64,000 nt of DNA from Janthinobacterium silvisoli (GTDB taxonomy: Bacteria; Pseudomonadota; Gammaproteobacteria; Burkholderiales; Burkholderiaceae_D): assembly GCF_014200725.1 (NCBI RefSeq), contig NZ_JACHCL010000001.1:2170001-2234000 (forward strand). The letters are read 5' to 3'. Position numbers and translations under genes: made by a program. The notes under the pieces were generated by a model. It was not told the DNA's origin. It did no database searches and saw only the letters and a program-made list of their open reading frames with translations. Shown piece after piece: positions 8,558 through 17,322 of the stretch. Numbering within the stretch: position 1 is the stretch's first letter; each line of letters begins with the position of its first letter.

Positions 8558-10177
8558 TTTCTGATCCTTAATTTGCTCGCGGCGTTTTTCCTGCAGCTCC
8601 CGTTCGCGCGCATCGATCACCGCCTGGTCATAAAACGTGGCGTCGGTGGACTTGCGGGCAATCGTCAACTGGTCCAGCGCGGCCATGGTGGCGCCCTGCA
8701 ACACATACGATTCGGCCAGGGCCATATGCTGCAAGGTCATCTTGCCCTGGCCCGCATAGGCTTTCGCCAGCAAGTCATACAGTGCCGGCTCTTCCCGGTA
8801 TAGCTGCACCTGGTCGCGCAGATACAGGGTCGCCTGCTCCAGCTTGCCAGCGGCAATCTGTGCTTCCGCATACTGGTAAGCAATACCGCGCGACAGGGGA
8901 AACTTCTGGCGCGCCGCATCGGCCTCTTTCATCGCCTGTTCCGCCACTTCCGGCTTTTGCCCCGGTATCAACAACACTTCCAGCGCCATCGCCGCCAGCA
9001 GCGAATTGGGCGGCTGCGTGCCGACCGAAGTAAACACATTGGACGCGGCCGGCCGGTACAGGGCCGCATTGGCCGCGTCGAGTTCGGCCTGGGCTTCGGC
9101 TACCTTGCCCTGCTTGATGGCGACAAACGCCAGTCCATAGTGGGCCGCCGTCAGCTGGAAGCGGCTTTGCAGCTCCAGCTGTGTCTTGAAATAAGCTTGT
9201 GCATTAAGCAAGCCCTGCATGCTTTCATCCTGCAGCACACGTGCCCGCGCACGGGCCAGGTGGAAATTGAGGCTATCGGGGCGCTGCTTGTAGGGCTGCT
9301 CGCGGATGCGCGCCTGGATGTCGGCAATCCGCTCCGTCGTCAGCGGGTGGGTTTGCAAATAAGCGGGTACCAGGTCGCTATAGGAACGGCTGGCCGCCTG
9401 CATGCGGCCAAAGAAAGCCACCATGCCGGTAGTGTCAAAACCGGCTTCGCCCATGATCTGGAAACCGATGCGGTCGGCCTCGCGTTCGGCATCGCGGCCA
9501 AAGTTGAGCTGGCGCTGGATGGCCAGGCCCTGCCCTGCGGCAAACACGCCGATGGCCGCATCGCCGCCCGCGCGCGACGCCAGCGCCGCCAGCAAAATGG
9601 CGACCAGCGGCAGCAAGGCATCCTGGCGCTGCTGGCCCAGCATGCGCGCGATATGCCGCTGGGCCACGTGGCCGATTTCATGCGACAACACGGACGCCAG
9701 TTCCGCCTCGCTTTGCGCGGCCAGCAACAGAGCCGAGTGGACGCCGATAAAGCCGCCCGGCAAGGCGAAGGCATTCAATTGCGGATCGCGGACGACGAAA
9801 AAATAATAGTCATAACTGGTCTCGCCCCGCACGCTGGGACGCGCCGCCACCAGCGCATTGCCGAAGGTGTTCATATATTCGAGCAAGGGCGCATCGTCGA
9901 GATAATCGCGGTCGCCGCGCAATTCGCGCATGATCTCTTCGCCAACCTTGCGTTCCATCGCCGGCGACAAGTCTTCACGCGAGGTATCGCCCAGATTGGG
10001 CAAATTCGGCGCTGGCGGCACGGCCAATGGCGTCCAGCTGCCGGCCGGTTTCACAGGCACCGTGGTCGGCGCATCTGCATGGACCAGCGGCGCTGCCAGC
10101 AGCGCAGCCAGCAGCGGCGCCAGCACGCGCGCGCGCAGGCGGAAATGACAGGGATGAGAGGTGGGTTTTGATTTCAC
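8552..10177 (-). CDS. bepA: Periplasmic M48 metalloprotease with TPR region (BepA-like)
   Basis: This is an exported zinc protease of 541 residues. Residues 1-34 form a signal peptide (arginine-rich start, hydrophobic core, cleavage near VHA). The M48 catalytic domain has HEIGH at 166-170, with the downstream EREAD (231-235) expected to give the third zinc ligand. The C-terminal half from about 300 is alanine-rich and helical, as in the TPR domain of BepA/YfgC, which handles misfolded LptD and BAM substrates at the outer membrane. The frame opens with GTG and has no strong ribosome binding site. It is divergent from moaC. Other M48 periplasmic proteases such as LoiP lack the long TPR tail. 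Confidence 0.88.
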   Translation of the reverse strand: MKSKPTSHPCHFRLRARVLAPLLAALLAAPLVHADAPTTVPVKPAGSWTPLAVPPAPNLPNLGDTSREDLSPAMERKVGEEIMRELRGDRDYLDDAPLLEYMNTFGNALVAARPSVRGETSYDYYFFVVRDPQLNAFALPGGFIGVHSALLLAAQSEAELASVLSHEIGHVAQRHIARMLGQQRQDALLPLVAILLAALASRAGGDAAIGVFAAGQGLAIQRQLNFGRDAEREADRIGFQIMGEAGFDTTGMVAFFGRMQAASRSYSDLVPAYLQTHPLTTERIADIQARIREQPYKQRPDSLNFHLARARARVLQDESMQGLLNAQAYFKTQLELQSRFQLTAAHYGLAFVAIKQGKVAEAQAELDAANAALYRPAASNVFTSVGTQPPNSLLAAMALEVLLIPGQKPEVAEQAMKEADAARQKFPLSRGIAYQYAEAQIAAGKLEQATLYLRDQVQLYREEPALYDLLAKAYAGQGKMTLQHMALAESYVLQGATMAALDQLTIARKSTDATFYDQAVIDARERELQEKRREQIKDQKS

Positions 10178-10280
10178 GGGTGATATGATACCTCGTAAGC
10201 ATCGGCGTTTCTCACATGCAAATGCCTGATCTGTTTGCCATATGCCCTATGACCACCTCTTTCCATCCTGACCCGACGCC

Positions 10281-10787
10281 ATGACAATATCCGACAAGCA
10301 AGCCCCCGCCAGGGAACTGAGCCACTTCGACGCCGCTGGCCAAGCCCATATGGTCGATGTCGGCGGCAAGCAAGACACGCGCCGCAGCGCCGTGGCCGCC
10401 GGCACCATCCGCATGCAGCCAGCCACCCTGGCCCTGATCGTTTCCGGCAATGCCAGGAAAGGCGACGTGCTGGGCATCGCCCGCATCGCCGCCATCATGG
10501 CTGCCAAGCGCACCAGCGATTTAATCCCCCTGTGCCACCCGCTGGCATTGACGCGCGTCACGGTCGACTTCGAAGTGGACCAAGCCGCCAGCAGCGTCCA
10601 TTGCCGCGCCCAGGTCGACACGACAGGCAAGACCGGGGTGGAAATGGAAGCGCTGACGTCCGTGCAGATCGGGCTGCTGACCATCTATGACATGTGCAAG
10701 GCCGTGGACCGGGGCATGGTCATGACCAATGTGCGGGTGCTGGAAAAGCATGGCGGGAAAAGTGGGGATTGGACGGCGGCGGTGTAA
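10281..10787 (+). CDS. moaC: Cyclic pyranopterin monophosphate synthase (MoaC)
   Basis: MoaC converts the MoaA product, 3',8-cyclo-GTP, into cyclic pyranopterin monophosphate, the first stage of molybdenum cofactor synthesis. The 168-residue length fits. [25 protein letters not shown] (84-88) and the catalytic D137 and K140 in [11 protein letters not shown] are conserved. No other moa genes are nearby. This solitary placement, divergent from the M48 protease, is common in beta-proteobacteria as I recall. A 103-base gap upstream holds its promoter; I see no Moco-type riboswitch there. Confidence 0.96.
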   Translation: MTISDKQAPARELSHFDAAGQAHMVDVGGKQDTRRSAVAAGTIRMQPATLALIVSGNARKGDVLGIARIAAIMAAKRTSDLIPLCHPLALTRVTVDFEVDQAASSVHCRAQVDTTGKTGVEMEALTSVQIGLLTIYDMCKAVDRGMVMTNVRVLEKHGGKSGDWTAAV

Positions 10788-10811
10788 GAGCGAGCCTGAT
10801 CGCGGCAATTC

Positions 10812-11090
10812 TTATTTTATTGAAGGAATGTCTTCAGTTCCAAGCTGAGCAAAGAAGTCGTCATGATCAGTCAGCTTGCCATCACTCACCTGTTTTCTGC
10901 CCTGCGCAAGAATACGCAGCATGGCAAGTTGCTCTTGTCTCTGTTGATAGCTTAAAACATCTTCGACTATCGCTTGCACCTTGCCGTTGACCGTAATGAC
11001 CACTGGATCACGCTTCTCCTGCAGCCGCTTCAACACATGGCTGGTGTTCGCTCTCAGGTAACTGATGGTTTGAATGCCGAAAATGTTCAT
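10812..11090 (-). CDS. Phd/YefM-type antitoxin-like protein, without a toxin partner
   Basis: This 92-residue protein resembles Phd/YefM antitoxins, DNA-binding dimers that repress their operon and neutralise a toxin through their C-terminus. The N-terminal core ISYLRANTSHVLKRLQEKRDPVVITVNGKVQAIVED is typical, and the C-terminal half is charged and helical. The start MNIFG is chosen because AAGGAGG lies 6 bases upstream; longer frames have no family similarity. No RelE, Doc or other toxin gene follows: the next gene downstream is moaC on the other strand, and upstream is a membrane protein gene. It may be a solitary antitoxin or a relic of a toxin-antitoxin pair. Confidence 0.8.
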   Translation of the reverse strand: MNIFGIQTISYLRANTSHVLKRLQEKRDPVVITVNGKVQAIVEDVLSYQQRQEQLAMLRILAQGRKQVSDGKLTDHDDFFAQLGTEDIPSIK

Positions 11091-11170
11091 GCATTCCTCC
11101 TTCATTTGACAGAGACACGATAGCACGGCATGCGCAAATCTACTAGCCAGCCCTGGCTGCTGTTCACTAT

Positions 11171-11545
11171 TCAGCGAGGCCAGGCCGCAGCTTGCTGGCG
11201 CCGCAGATCCCATAACAACCACCCGCCACCCACCAGGCACAGCGCGATAATCGCCATCGACAGGGGCAAGTGGAATTGCTCCCGTCCCGCCAGCGCGAAG
11301 CCGGCGTGGATTAAAAAGGTGGCGGTGCCGAGAGTCGCGCAGCAGGCGGCATAAAACGGTGCGCGCGCGGTAGCCAGCACCACGTGGCGGTAGCCGCTCA
11401 GCACCAGGGCGATCGCCGCCAGGTTGAAGACGAGGAAACCCTGCACTCCGCCCGGCAGATAAAACATCTCCCACTCTTGCCAATAGGCTGCATCGATCTG
11501 ATGCAGGATCAGGCACAGCATGGTGAAAAAGTAGCTACGCGTCAT
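11171..11545 (-). CDS. Small integral membrane protein (DUF6713-like)
   Basis: This 124-residue protein has about four membrane segments: residues 3-17, 33-51, 60-84 and 92-113. Its end (WDLRRQQAAAWPR) is positively charged and probably cytoplasmic. A conserved-looking HQIDAAYWQEWEMF motif follows the first segment, as in small membrane proteins assigned, as I recall, to DUF6713. No function is known. It lies upstream of the antitoxin-like gene on the same strand with an 80-base gap. It may share a promoter with it, or may be independent. Confidence 0.65.
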   Translation of the reverse strand: MTRSYFFTMLCLILHQIDAAYWQEWEMFYLPGGVQGFLVFNLAAIALVLSGYRHVVLATARAPFYAACCATLGTATFLIHAGFALAGREQFHLPLSMAIIALCLVGGGWLLWDLRRQQAAAWPR

Positions 11546-11642
11546 GTGTCGTTTTAATCTTCGTCAATATTAACGCAATTGTAAGACGCAAATCGTGTCT
11601 ACGGCGGAATTGCAATATTTTTACACGTCAATCATGATTTCC

Positions 11643-11670
11643 TTGACACAAATGCTTTTTGACTAAGAAT
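11643..11670 (+). promoter_or_regulatory. Candidate sigma-70 promoter for the PilZ gene
   Basis: TTGACA at 11643-11648, a 16-base spacer and AAGAAT at 11665-11670 fit a housekeeping promoter with a perfect -35 and a weak -10. It lies 43 bases upstream of the PilZ protein start, in an AT-rich stretch. No other good candidate was seen there. Confidence 0.4.
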
Positions 11671-11712
11671 CATGCATACTCCCATTCAATCCCATTGATA
11701 TGAGTCACCCGC

Positions 11713-12435
11713 ATGACAAGTAACAAACCCGCCACGGAAACCAAGCTCCAGGAGTTCGAATTTGAAGCAATGAATCTGCAGGTAGGCGGGCGCATCCAGT
11801 TTATTACGCACCGCGCCATCAAGCCCATCCAGCATTTTTCGACCCTGATCGGCTATATCAAAGATGAGTATTTGATCGTCAAGATTCCCATGGACAACGG
11901 CGGCCCCATCGTGCTTAACGAAGGCGACAAGCTGACCATCCGCGTGTTTTCCGGCGTTACTGTCTGTTCTTTTGCCTGCAGCGTGCTGCGCATCTTCGGC
12001 CGCCCGCTCAATTATGCGCACCTGAGTTTTCCCGACGCGATACAGGGCACCAGCCTGCGCACAGCCATGCGCGTAAAGGTCGAGATACCGGCGCAACTGA
12101 GCTATGCGGAAGAAGCCGCCATGCCCGTGCAAATCGTCAATCTCAGCGTGTCAGGCGCGCTGATCGAGTCGCCAGCCATGCTCACGCCCGGCGACAAAGG
12201 CGTGACCTTGAGCTTTACCTTGCTGGCGCCACCGAACCGGCACCAGATGCGCCTCGACACGCGCGCCCGCATCCAGAATGTCAGCGTGGGCAAGCCGCCG
12301 AATGGCCATGCCGATGCACAGGCCGCCATCCATACCTACGGTTTGCAATTCATCGACCTGGAACCCACGCACTACACCCTGCTGCAAAACCTGACTTACG
12401 AAGCGCTGATCGTGGATAGGCAAAAAATCGTCTGA
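11713..12435 (+). CDS. PilZ-domain protein with YcgR-like N-terminal domain
   Basis: This is a likely cyclic di-GMP receptor. Residues 20-105 form a beta-rich YcgR-like (PilZN) domain and 110-235 a PilZ domain. The ligand signature is intact: RTAMR at 116-120 (RxxxR) and NLSVSG at 143-148 (N/DxSxxG). YcgR-type proteins bind cyclic di-GMP and slow the flagellar motor, while other PilZ proteins act on type IV pili or exopolysaccharide. It converges on a type IV pilin gene only 18 bases away, making a pilus- or motility-related role plausible but unproven. The 240-residue length is typical of YcgR homologues. Confidence 0.87.
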   Translation: MTSNKPATETKLQEFEFEAMNLQVGGRIQFITHRAIKPIQHFSTLIGYIKDEYLIVKIPMDNGGPIVLNEGDKLTIRVFSGVTVCSFACSVLRIFGRPLNYAHLSFPDAIQGTSLRTAMRVKVEIPAQLSYAEEAAMPVQIVNLSVSGALIESPAMLTPGDKGVTLSFTLLAPPNRHQMRLDTRARIQNVSVGKPPNGHADAQAAIHTYGLQFIDLEPTHYTLLQNLTYEALIVDRQKIV

Positions 12436-12453
12436 GACCAAGGCAGCAAGCCG

Positions 12454-12924
12454 TCACAGCGAGGCAGACCTCTCTGGAATATTGTTTTTGGTAATCGCCG
12501 CCAGCGCCGCCGGATTCGTCACGGTGGTTCTGTTGAACCAGGTCAGGCTGCTGGATCCGGACTTCATTTCCATCGTCACCGTCTTGCCGCCTATATCCGT
12601 GCCCAGGTCACTGGCTAGTGTCAGTTCGATATTGCCCGTGGTCACCTTGGCGCTGGCCACTTCTCGGGTAGGGGTAAAGGCCGGTATGCTGCTCGGTGCG
12701 CTATCAGTGGGCGTGCTGCAGGCAGCCGCCTCGCCGCCATTTTCCTGCACGCACAGCGCGACGGCTGTTTTCAAGGGCGCGGCCGCAGCCAGTACATTGC
12801 TGACCTTGGCGCGCATGGTGTAATCGCTATATTGGGGAATCGCCACGGCCGCCAGTATGCCGGCGATAGCGACGACGATCATCAGTTCGATCAGGGTAAA
12901 ACCGGCCTGCAGACGGGTACTCAT
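12454..12924 (-). CDS. pilA: Type IV pilin (PilA-like major pilin)
   Basis: This 156-residue prepilin has a short basic leader cut after glycine 8, giving mature [22 protein letters not shown] with the essential glutamate at +5. The rest is a globular head containing a cysteine pair (about residues 62 and 73). The start at 12924 is fixed by GGAGGAG five bases upstream; a longer frame adds only four residues. A consensus sigma-54 promoter lies just upstream, as expected for pilins controlled by PilS/PilR. No other pilus genes are in the window. A minor pilin is possible, but length and promoter favour the main subunit. Confidence 0.88.
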   Translation of the reverse strand: MSTRLQAGFTLIELMIVVAIAGILAAVAIPQYSDYTMRAKVSNVLAAAAPLKTAVALCVQENGGEAAACSTPTDSAPSSIPAFTPTREVASAKVTTGNIELTLASDLGTDIGGKTVTMEMKSGSSSLTWFNRTTVTNPAALAAITKNNIPERSASL

Positions 12925-12962
12925 TATCTCCTCCAATAGGTGGTGTGCGATAAGAGTGGTGA

Positions 12963-12978
12963 TGCAAGTGCTGTGCCA
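12963..12978 (-). promoter_or_regulatory. Sigma-54 (RpoN) promoter for pilA
   Basis: On the minus strand this reads TGGCACAGCACTTGCA, with GG and GC separated by exactly 10 bases, matching the -24/-12 consensus. It predicts transcription starting near 12952, about 28 bases before the pilA start codon. This points to activation by an enhancer-binding protein, in known systems PilR, encoded elsewhere. Confidence 0.8.
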
Positions 12979-12986
12979 GTCTAGTC

Positions 12987-13015
12987 CCTGCCGCCACGCC
13001 CAGGGCGGCGGCAGG
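12987..13015 (-). terminator. GC-rich stem-loop downstream of the metal-efflux operon
   Basis: Arms CCTGCCGCC (12987-12995) and GGCGGCAGG (13007-13015) form a perfect 9-base-pair stem. It lies between the end of the RND permease gene and the pilA promoter. There is no U-tract, so it may be a weak terminator or a 3'-end stabilising structure that insulates pilA from the efflux operon. Confidence 0.35.
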
Positions 13016-13082
13016 AATTGAGCGCTTCAGGCAACGGAAGCGACGTTTTTTGTCAGATCGTGCCCGGCGGCGTCCTAGCGGG

Positions 13083-16000
13083 TCAGGCAGCGTCCGGGGC
13101 CTTCTTTTCCGCAAAGTATGGGTAAGCAAGCGGCAACAGCAGCAAGGTAAAGAAGGTGGCTGACACGATGCCACCCACGATCACCACGGCGAACGGACGC
13201 TGGGTTTCCGAGCCGATGCCATGCGACAGGGCCGCAGGCAGCAAGCCCAGGCCAGCCATCAGCGCCGTCATCAGGATAGGACGCAGACGCGCCACGGCGC
13301 CGGCGATGGCGCTTTCCACCGCACTGCTATTGCTCTTGGCAATTTCCACAATCTGTTCGACCATGATCACGCCATTCTGCACCGAGATACCGGCCACGGC
13401 GATAAAGCCGACGGCCGCCGAGACGGAGAAATGCAGGCCGACCAGGCCCAGGCCCAGGATGCCGCCGATCAGGGTAAATGGCACGATGGACAGAATCAGC
13501 ATCGCCTTGCGCACCGAGCGGAAAGCCCAGAACAGCAGCGAGAAAATCAGCAGCGCGGTGATCGGCACGATCACTTCCAGGCGTTTCACGGCCCGTTGCT
13601 GGTTTTCAAACTGGCCGCCCCAGGTGATGTTATAGCCGGCCGGCAAGTGCACCAGGCGCGCCACTTTCTCTTGTGCTTCAGCAACGAAACTACCCTGGTC
13701 TCGGCCCAGCAAGTTGGCCTTGACGGAGGCATTGCGGCCACCGGCTTCGCGGCTGATGCGGGCCGCACCCTGGCGTACTTCAATGCGCGCCAGTTCAGAC
13801 AAAGCCACGGTGCCTGCGCCACCCGGCAAATTGATTTGCAGGGCGCCAATCGCGTCGACGGAATCGCGCGCCTCTTCTTTCAGGCGCACGGTGATGTCGT
13901 AACGCTGGTCGCCCACGAAATAGGCGTTGACGGCATTGCCGGCCAGCGCCGTTTGCACAGCCGTGTTGACGTCAGCCACATTCACGCCCAGGCGGGCGAT
14001 GCGCTCGCGGTCGATCACGATGTCAAGTTCGCTCTGGCCACCGATTTTCACCGCTTCCACGTCAGCTGCGCCAGCGATGCTGTTCAGGATGCCGGCAATC
14101 TGTTCGCTTTTCTGCGTCAGCACGTCCAGGTCGGGGCCATAGATTTTCACGGCGATCTCGCCTTTCACACCGGACAAGGCTTCTTCCACATTGTCTTCGA
14201 TGACTTGTGAAAAATTGGTCGGCACCCCAGGCAGGCTGCGTATCTTGGCGGACATATCGGCCACCAGCGCGTCCTTGCCATCAAAACGCCAGGTATCGCG
14301 CGGCTTCAGGTCGGCCAGGATTTCCATATTGTTGCTGCCCTTGGGATCGGTGCCATCGTCGGGCCGGCCCACGTGGGAAATCACATTGCCCACTTCGGGG
14401 TAAGACATGATGATGGAACGCACTTTCTGTTCCACTTCACGCGTCTTTTCCAGCGAACTGGAAGTCGGCAAACTGATCGTCAGCCACAGATTGCCTTCGT
14501 CCAGCTTGGGTAAAAACTCGCTGCCCAGCAAGGGCGCCAGCGCCAGCGTGACCACCAGCACCAGCGCCGAGGCCAGCATCACGGGAATGCGGCGGCGCTG
14601 TGCCGACGCAAGCAAGCGGCCATAGCTATCCTGGATGCGCTGCAGCCAGGTACTGTGTTTTTCCGCCATCGGATAACGGCGCATGGTCCAGGCCAGCAAG
14701 GTCGGAATCAGGGTCATCGTCAGAATAATGGCGCCCAGCATGGCAAAGCTCAGCGTAAAAGCCACTGGCGAGAAAATCTTGCCTTCCACCCGCTGGAAAG
14801 TATAGATGGGAATAAAGGCGACGATGATGATGGCCTTGGCGAACAAAATCGGATGGCCCAGTTCCACCACCGTCTGTTTCAAGGTGCGTTCGCGCAGGGA
14901 AAAGTCGAGCCGGCCCGGTTCGCCCAGCAGCGCCAGACGCACCAGCAAGGCTTCCACCAGCACCACCGCGCTATCGATAATGATGCCAAAGTCGACCGCG
15001 CCCAAGGAAATCAGGTTGGCGGGGATGCCGCGCGCGTCCAGCATGATGAAGGCAAACAACAGCGACAAGGGAATCACGGCGGCCACGATCAGGGCGGCGC
15101 GCCAGTTACCCAGGAAAATGATCAGGATGGCGATCACCAGCGCGGCGCCCACCAGCAGATTTTCCGCCACCGTGTGCACGGTATGGCCGATCAGTTCCGT
15201 GCGGTCATAAATCGTGCGCAAATGCACGCCTTTCGGCAAGCGCGTATCGAGGCCGGTTATCGCCAGCTTGACGTCAGCCACTACCTTGGCGGCATTGCTG
15301 CCCTTGCTCATCTGCACGATGCCTTCGACCACGCTATCCTGGTGGTTGAACGCCACCACGCCGGAACGGGGGCGATAACCGATTTTCACGTCGGCCAGGT
15401 CCGATACCAGCACCGTGCGTCCGCCCTTGGCGCTGACGATGACACGGCCGATATCATCGATGCTGTTGAAGATGCCGATGCCGCGCACCACCAGCGCTTC
15501 GTCGCCGCGGCGCACCAGGCCGCCACCGACGTTGGCGCTGTTATTCGTCAAGGCGGTGCTCACTTGATCGATGGTCACGCCATAACGCTGCAAGGCGGCC
15601 GGGTCGACTTGCACCTGGTATTCCTTGACGGTACCGCCAAAGCTGACCACATCGGCCACGCCAGGCACGATGCGCAGCGCCGGGCGGATCACCCAATCTT
15701 GCAGGGCGCGGATTTCATTGGCATCCATGCCCGGTGGCGCTTCGATCACATAGCGGAAGATTTCACCGACAGCCGTCGACAGCGGCGCCAGGCTCGCTTG
15801 CACGCCCGGTGGCAAAGTGACGTTTTGCAACTTTTCCAGCACTTGCTGGCGCGCAAAATAGTCGTCCGTGCCATCGGCAAAGGTCAGGGTCACGACCGAC
15901 AAACCGGTGATGGTCACTGAACGCAACTGCGTCTGCTGCGGCACGCCGCTCATTTCGCGCTCGATCGGCAAGGTCACATTGCGTTCCACCTCTTCCGGCG

Positions 16001-16169
16001 CCTGGCCCGGGAATTGGGTGACGATCTGCACCTGCACGTCTTGCACGTCGGGAAACGCTTCGATGGGCAGGTTGCTGAGCGCCCGATAACCAAAGACGCC
16101 CAGCGCCACCGTCAAAATCAAGACGAAGACGCGTTGCGCCAGGACAAAATCGATCAGCTTAGTGAGCAT
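13083..16169 (-). CDS. Heavy-metal efflux RND permease (CzcA/CusA family)
   Basis: This is the inner-membrane proton-driven pump of a tripartite metal exporter. The 1028 residues show the RND layout: an N-terminal membrane segment, a large periplasmic loop (about 35-335), six membrane segments, a second loop and a final membrane block. The metal-RND signature in the fourth membrane segment reads DFGIIIDSAVVLVE, with serine where classic CzcA has glycine, and the second loop contains GRPDDGTDP. These resemble a HelA-like branch. The metal (Co/Zn/Cd/Ni or Cu/Ag) cannot be assigned by eye. It overlaps the adaptor gene by 11 bases. No metal-sensing regulator is adjacent. Confidence 0.92.
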   Translation of the reverse strand: MLTKLIDFVLAQRVFVLILTVALGVFGYRALSNLPIEAFPDVQDVQVQIVTQFPGQAPEEVERNVTLPIEREMSGVPQQTQLRSVTITGLSVVTLTFADGTDDYFARQQVLEKLQNVTLPPGVQASLAPLSTAVGEIFRYVIEAPPGMDANEIRALQDWVIRPALRIVPGVADVVSFGGTVKEYQVQVDPAALQRYGVTIDQVSTALTNNSANVGGGLVRRGDEALVVRGIGIFNSIDDIGRVIVSAKGGRTVLVSDLADVKIGYRPRSGVVAFNHQDSVVEGIVQMSKGSNAAKVVADVKLAITGLDTRLPKGVHLRTIYDRTELIGHTVHTVAENLLVGAALVIAILIIFLGNWRAALIVAAVIPLSLLFAFIMLDARGIPANLISLGAVDFGIIIDSAVVLVEALLVRLALLGEPGRLDFSLRERTLKQTVVELGHPILFAKAIIIVAFIPIYTFQRVEGKIFSPVAFTLSFAMLGAIILTMTLIPTLLAWTMRRYPMAEKHSTWLQRIQDSYGRLLASAQRRRIPVMLASALVLVVTLALAPLLGSEFLPKLDEGNLWLTISLPTSSSLEKTREVEQKVRSIIMSYPEVGNVISHVGRPDDGTDPKGSNNMEILADLKPRDTWRFDGKDALVADMSAKIRSLPGVPTNFSQVIEDNVEEALSGVKGEIAVKIYGPDLDVLTQKSEQIAGILNSIAGAADVEAVKIGGQSELDIVIDRERIARLGVNVADVNTAVQTALAGNAVNAYFVGDQRYDITVRLKEEARDSVDAIGALQINLPGGAGTVALSELARIEVRQGAARISREAGGRNASVKANLLGRDQGSFVAEAQEKVARLVHLPAGYNITWGGQFENQQRAVKRLEVIVPITALLIFSLLFWAFRSVRKAMLILSIVPFTLIGGILGLGLVGLHFSVSAAVGFIAVAGISVQNGVIMVEQIVEIAKSNSSAVESAIAGAVARLRPILMTALMAGLGLLPAALSHGIGSETQRPFAVVIVGGIVSATFFTLLLLPLAYPYFAEKKAPDAA

Positions 16170-17322
16170 TGCTGTCTACCTCGGCGTTCAGCAAAAAGGC
16201 GCCTTCCGTCACCACCCGTTCACCGGCAGCCACGCCCGCATCGACAAAACTGCTGTCGCGGCCCTTGATGCGCACATTCACGCGGCGCTTTTCAAACGTA
16301 CCAGGCTGCTTTTCCACGAAGGCATAGCTGTACATGCCTTCGGCAAACAAACTGGTGTTCGGCAACTCCACCGCCAGGCTGGCGCCATCGCCGGCCAGGA
16401 AGGAAGCGCGGGCAAACATTTCCGGTTTTAACTGGCCATCGGCATTGTCCAGGGTGCAGCGCACCTGGATGCGGCGCGTCAAGGGATCGAGCACGGGCGC
16501 GATATGCGCCACTTTGGCGCTGAAGCGGCGGCCCGGATAAGCATCCGTCTCGATGCTGACCAGCTGGCCTTCATGCACGCTGGCAACAGCACTTTCCGGC
16601 ACATCGACCAGCACCCACAAGTGGCGCAAATCGCTGATGACAAACAGCGGGGCCGGCGCATCGGGACGCACTTCCTGGCCCGGATTGATCTGGCGGTCGG
16701 CAATGATGCCAGCCAACGGCGCGCGCAAGGCGTAACGTCCATTGTCGCTGCCGGCCGCGTTCAGGTTTTGCATATGCAGGGCAGCACGCCGCGTTTCTGC
16801 GTGGGCTTGCTGGAAGTCGGCATCGGCCGATTCATAATCCTTGCGTGCCAGCACTTCACCCTTGAACAGGGTTTCGGCACGCTGGAAGGCCAGGTGCTTG
16901 CGCAGCTCATCGGCCTGGGCCTTGCGCCAGTCCGCTTCGGCACTGGCCAGGTCAGGCGAATCGAGCTCGGCCAGCAAGGCGCCACGCGCGACCTTGTCGC
17001 CGCTATCGGCATGCAGAGCCAGCACGCGGCCCAGCACGGGCGAGCTGACGCGCGTGGTGACGTTTTCATCGTAGGCGATGCGGCCATTCAGGGCCGCACT
17101 GGCGGGCAGCGGCACGGCGTTCACGGCGGCAATTTTCAAGGTCGACAGCTGCGGCGCATTGGCAGCGAAATGCAATACGCCGGGCGTGCGTGGAGCGGTG
17201 GATGTGGAGGGGGCAGCTTGTGTTGCCGCATGGGCACGCTGCAGATACTGGACGCCAGCGACGGCGCCTCCGCACAGCAAGACAAACAAGGAACCATAGG
17301 TCAAGGTGCTGCGCGATATCAT
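16159..17322 (-). CDS. Periplasmic adaptor (membrane fusion protein) of metal-efflux RND pump
   Basis: This 387-residue CzcB/CusB-type adaptor connects the permease to the outer-membrane channel. Residues 1-28 form a signal or anchor helix. A lipoyl-like half (TTRVSSPVLGRVLALHADSGDKVARGALLAELDSP, about 90-125) leads into a short helical hairpin. The second half (LAGIIADRQINPGQEV) closes the lipoyl domain, and beta-barrel and membrane-proximal domains follow. It lacks the histidine-rich N-terminus of CzcB and an obvious CusB methionine cluster, so the metal is uncertain. It overlaps the channel gene by ATGA (4 bases) and the permease by 11 bases, showing a coupled operon. Confidence 0.9.
   Translation of the reverse strand: MISRSTLTYGSLFVLLCGGAVAGVQYLQRAHAATQAAPSTSTAPRTPGVLHFAANAPQLSTLKIAAVNAVPLPASAALNGRIAYDENVTTRVSSPVLGRVLALHADSGDKVARGALLAELDSPDLASAEADWRKAQADELRKHLAFQRAETLFKGEVLARKDYESADADFQQAHAETRRAALHMQNLNAAGSDNGRYALRAPLAGIIADRQINPGQEVRPDAPAPLFVISDLRHLWVLVDVPESAVASVHEGQLVSIETDAYPGRRFSAKVAHIAPVLDPLTRRIQVRCTLDNADGQLKPEMFARASFLAGDGASLAVELPNTSLFAEGMYSYAFVEKQPGTFEKRRVNVRIKGRDSSFVDAGVAAGERVVTEGAFLLNAEVDSNAH

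Noticed and set aside
10812-11516. Longer 234-codon reading of the antitoxin-like gene
   Set aside because: The added N-terminal part is the out-of-frame shadow of the membrane-protein gene. The strong AAGGAGG places the start at 11090.
13023-13051. Plus-strand hairpin CGCTTC/GAAGCG followed by T6
   Set aside because: It looks like a terminator, but no plus-strand gene ends upstream of it. The stem is only 6 base pairs, so it is probably chance.
14655-15920. 421-codon plus-strand open frame antisense to the RND permease
   Set aside because: No recognisable motifs; the permease signatures on the minus strand are unambiguous.
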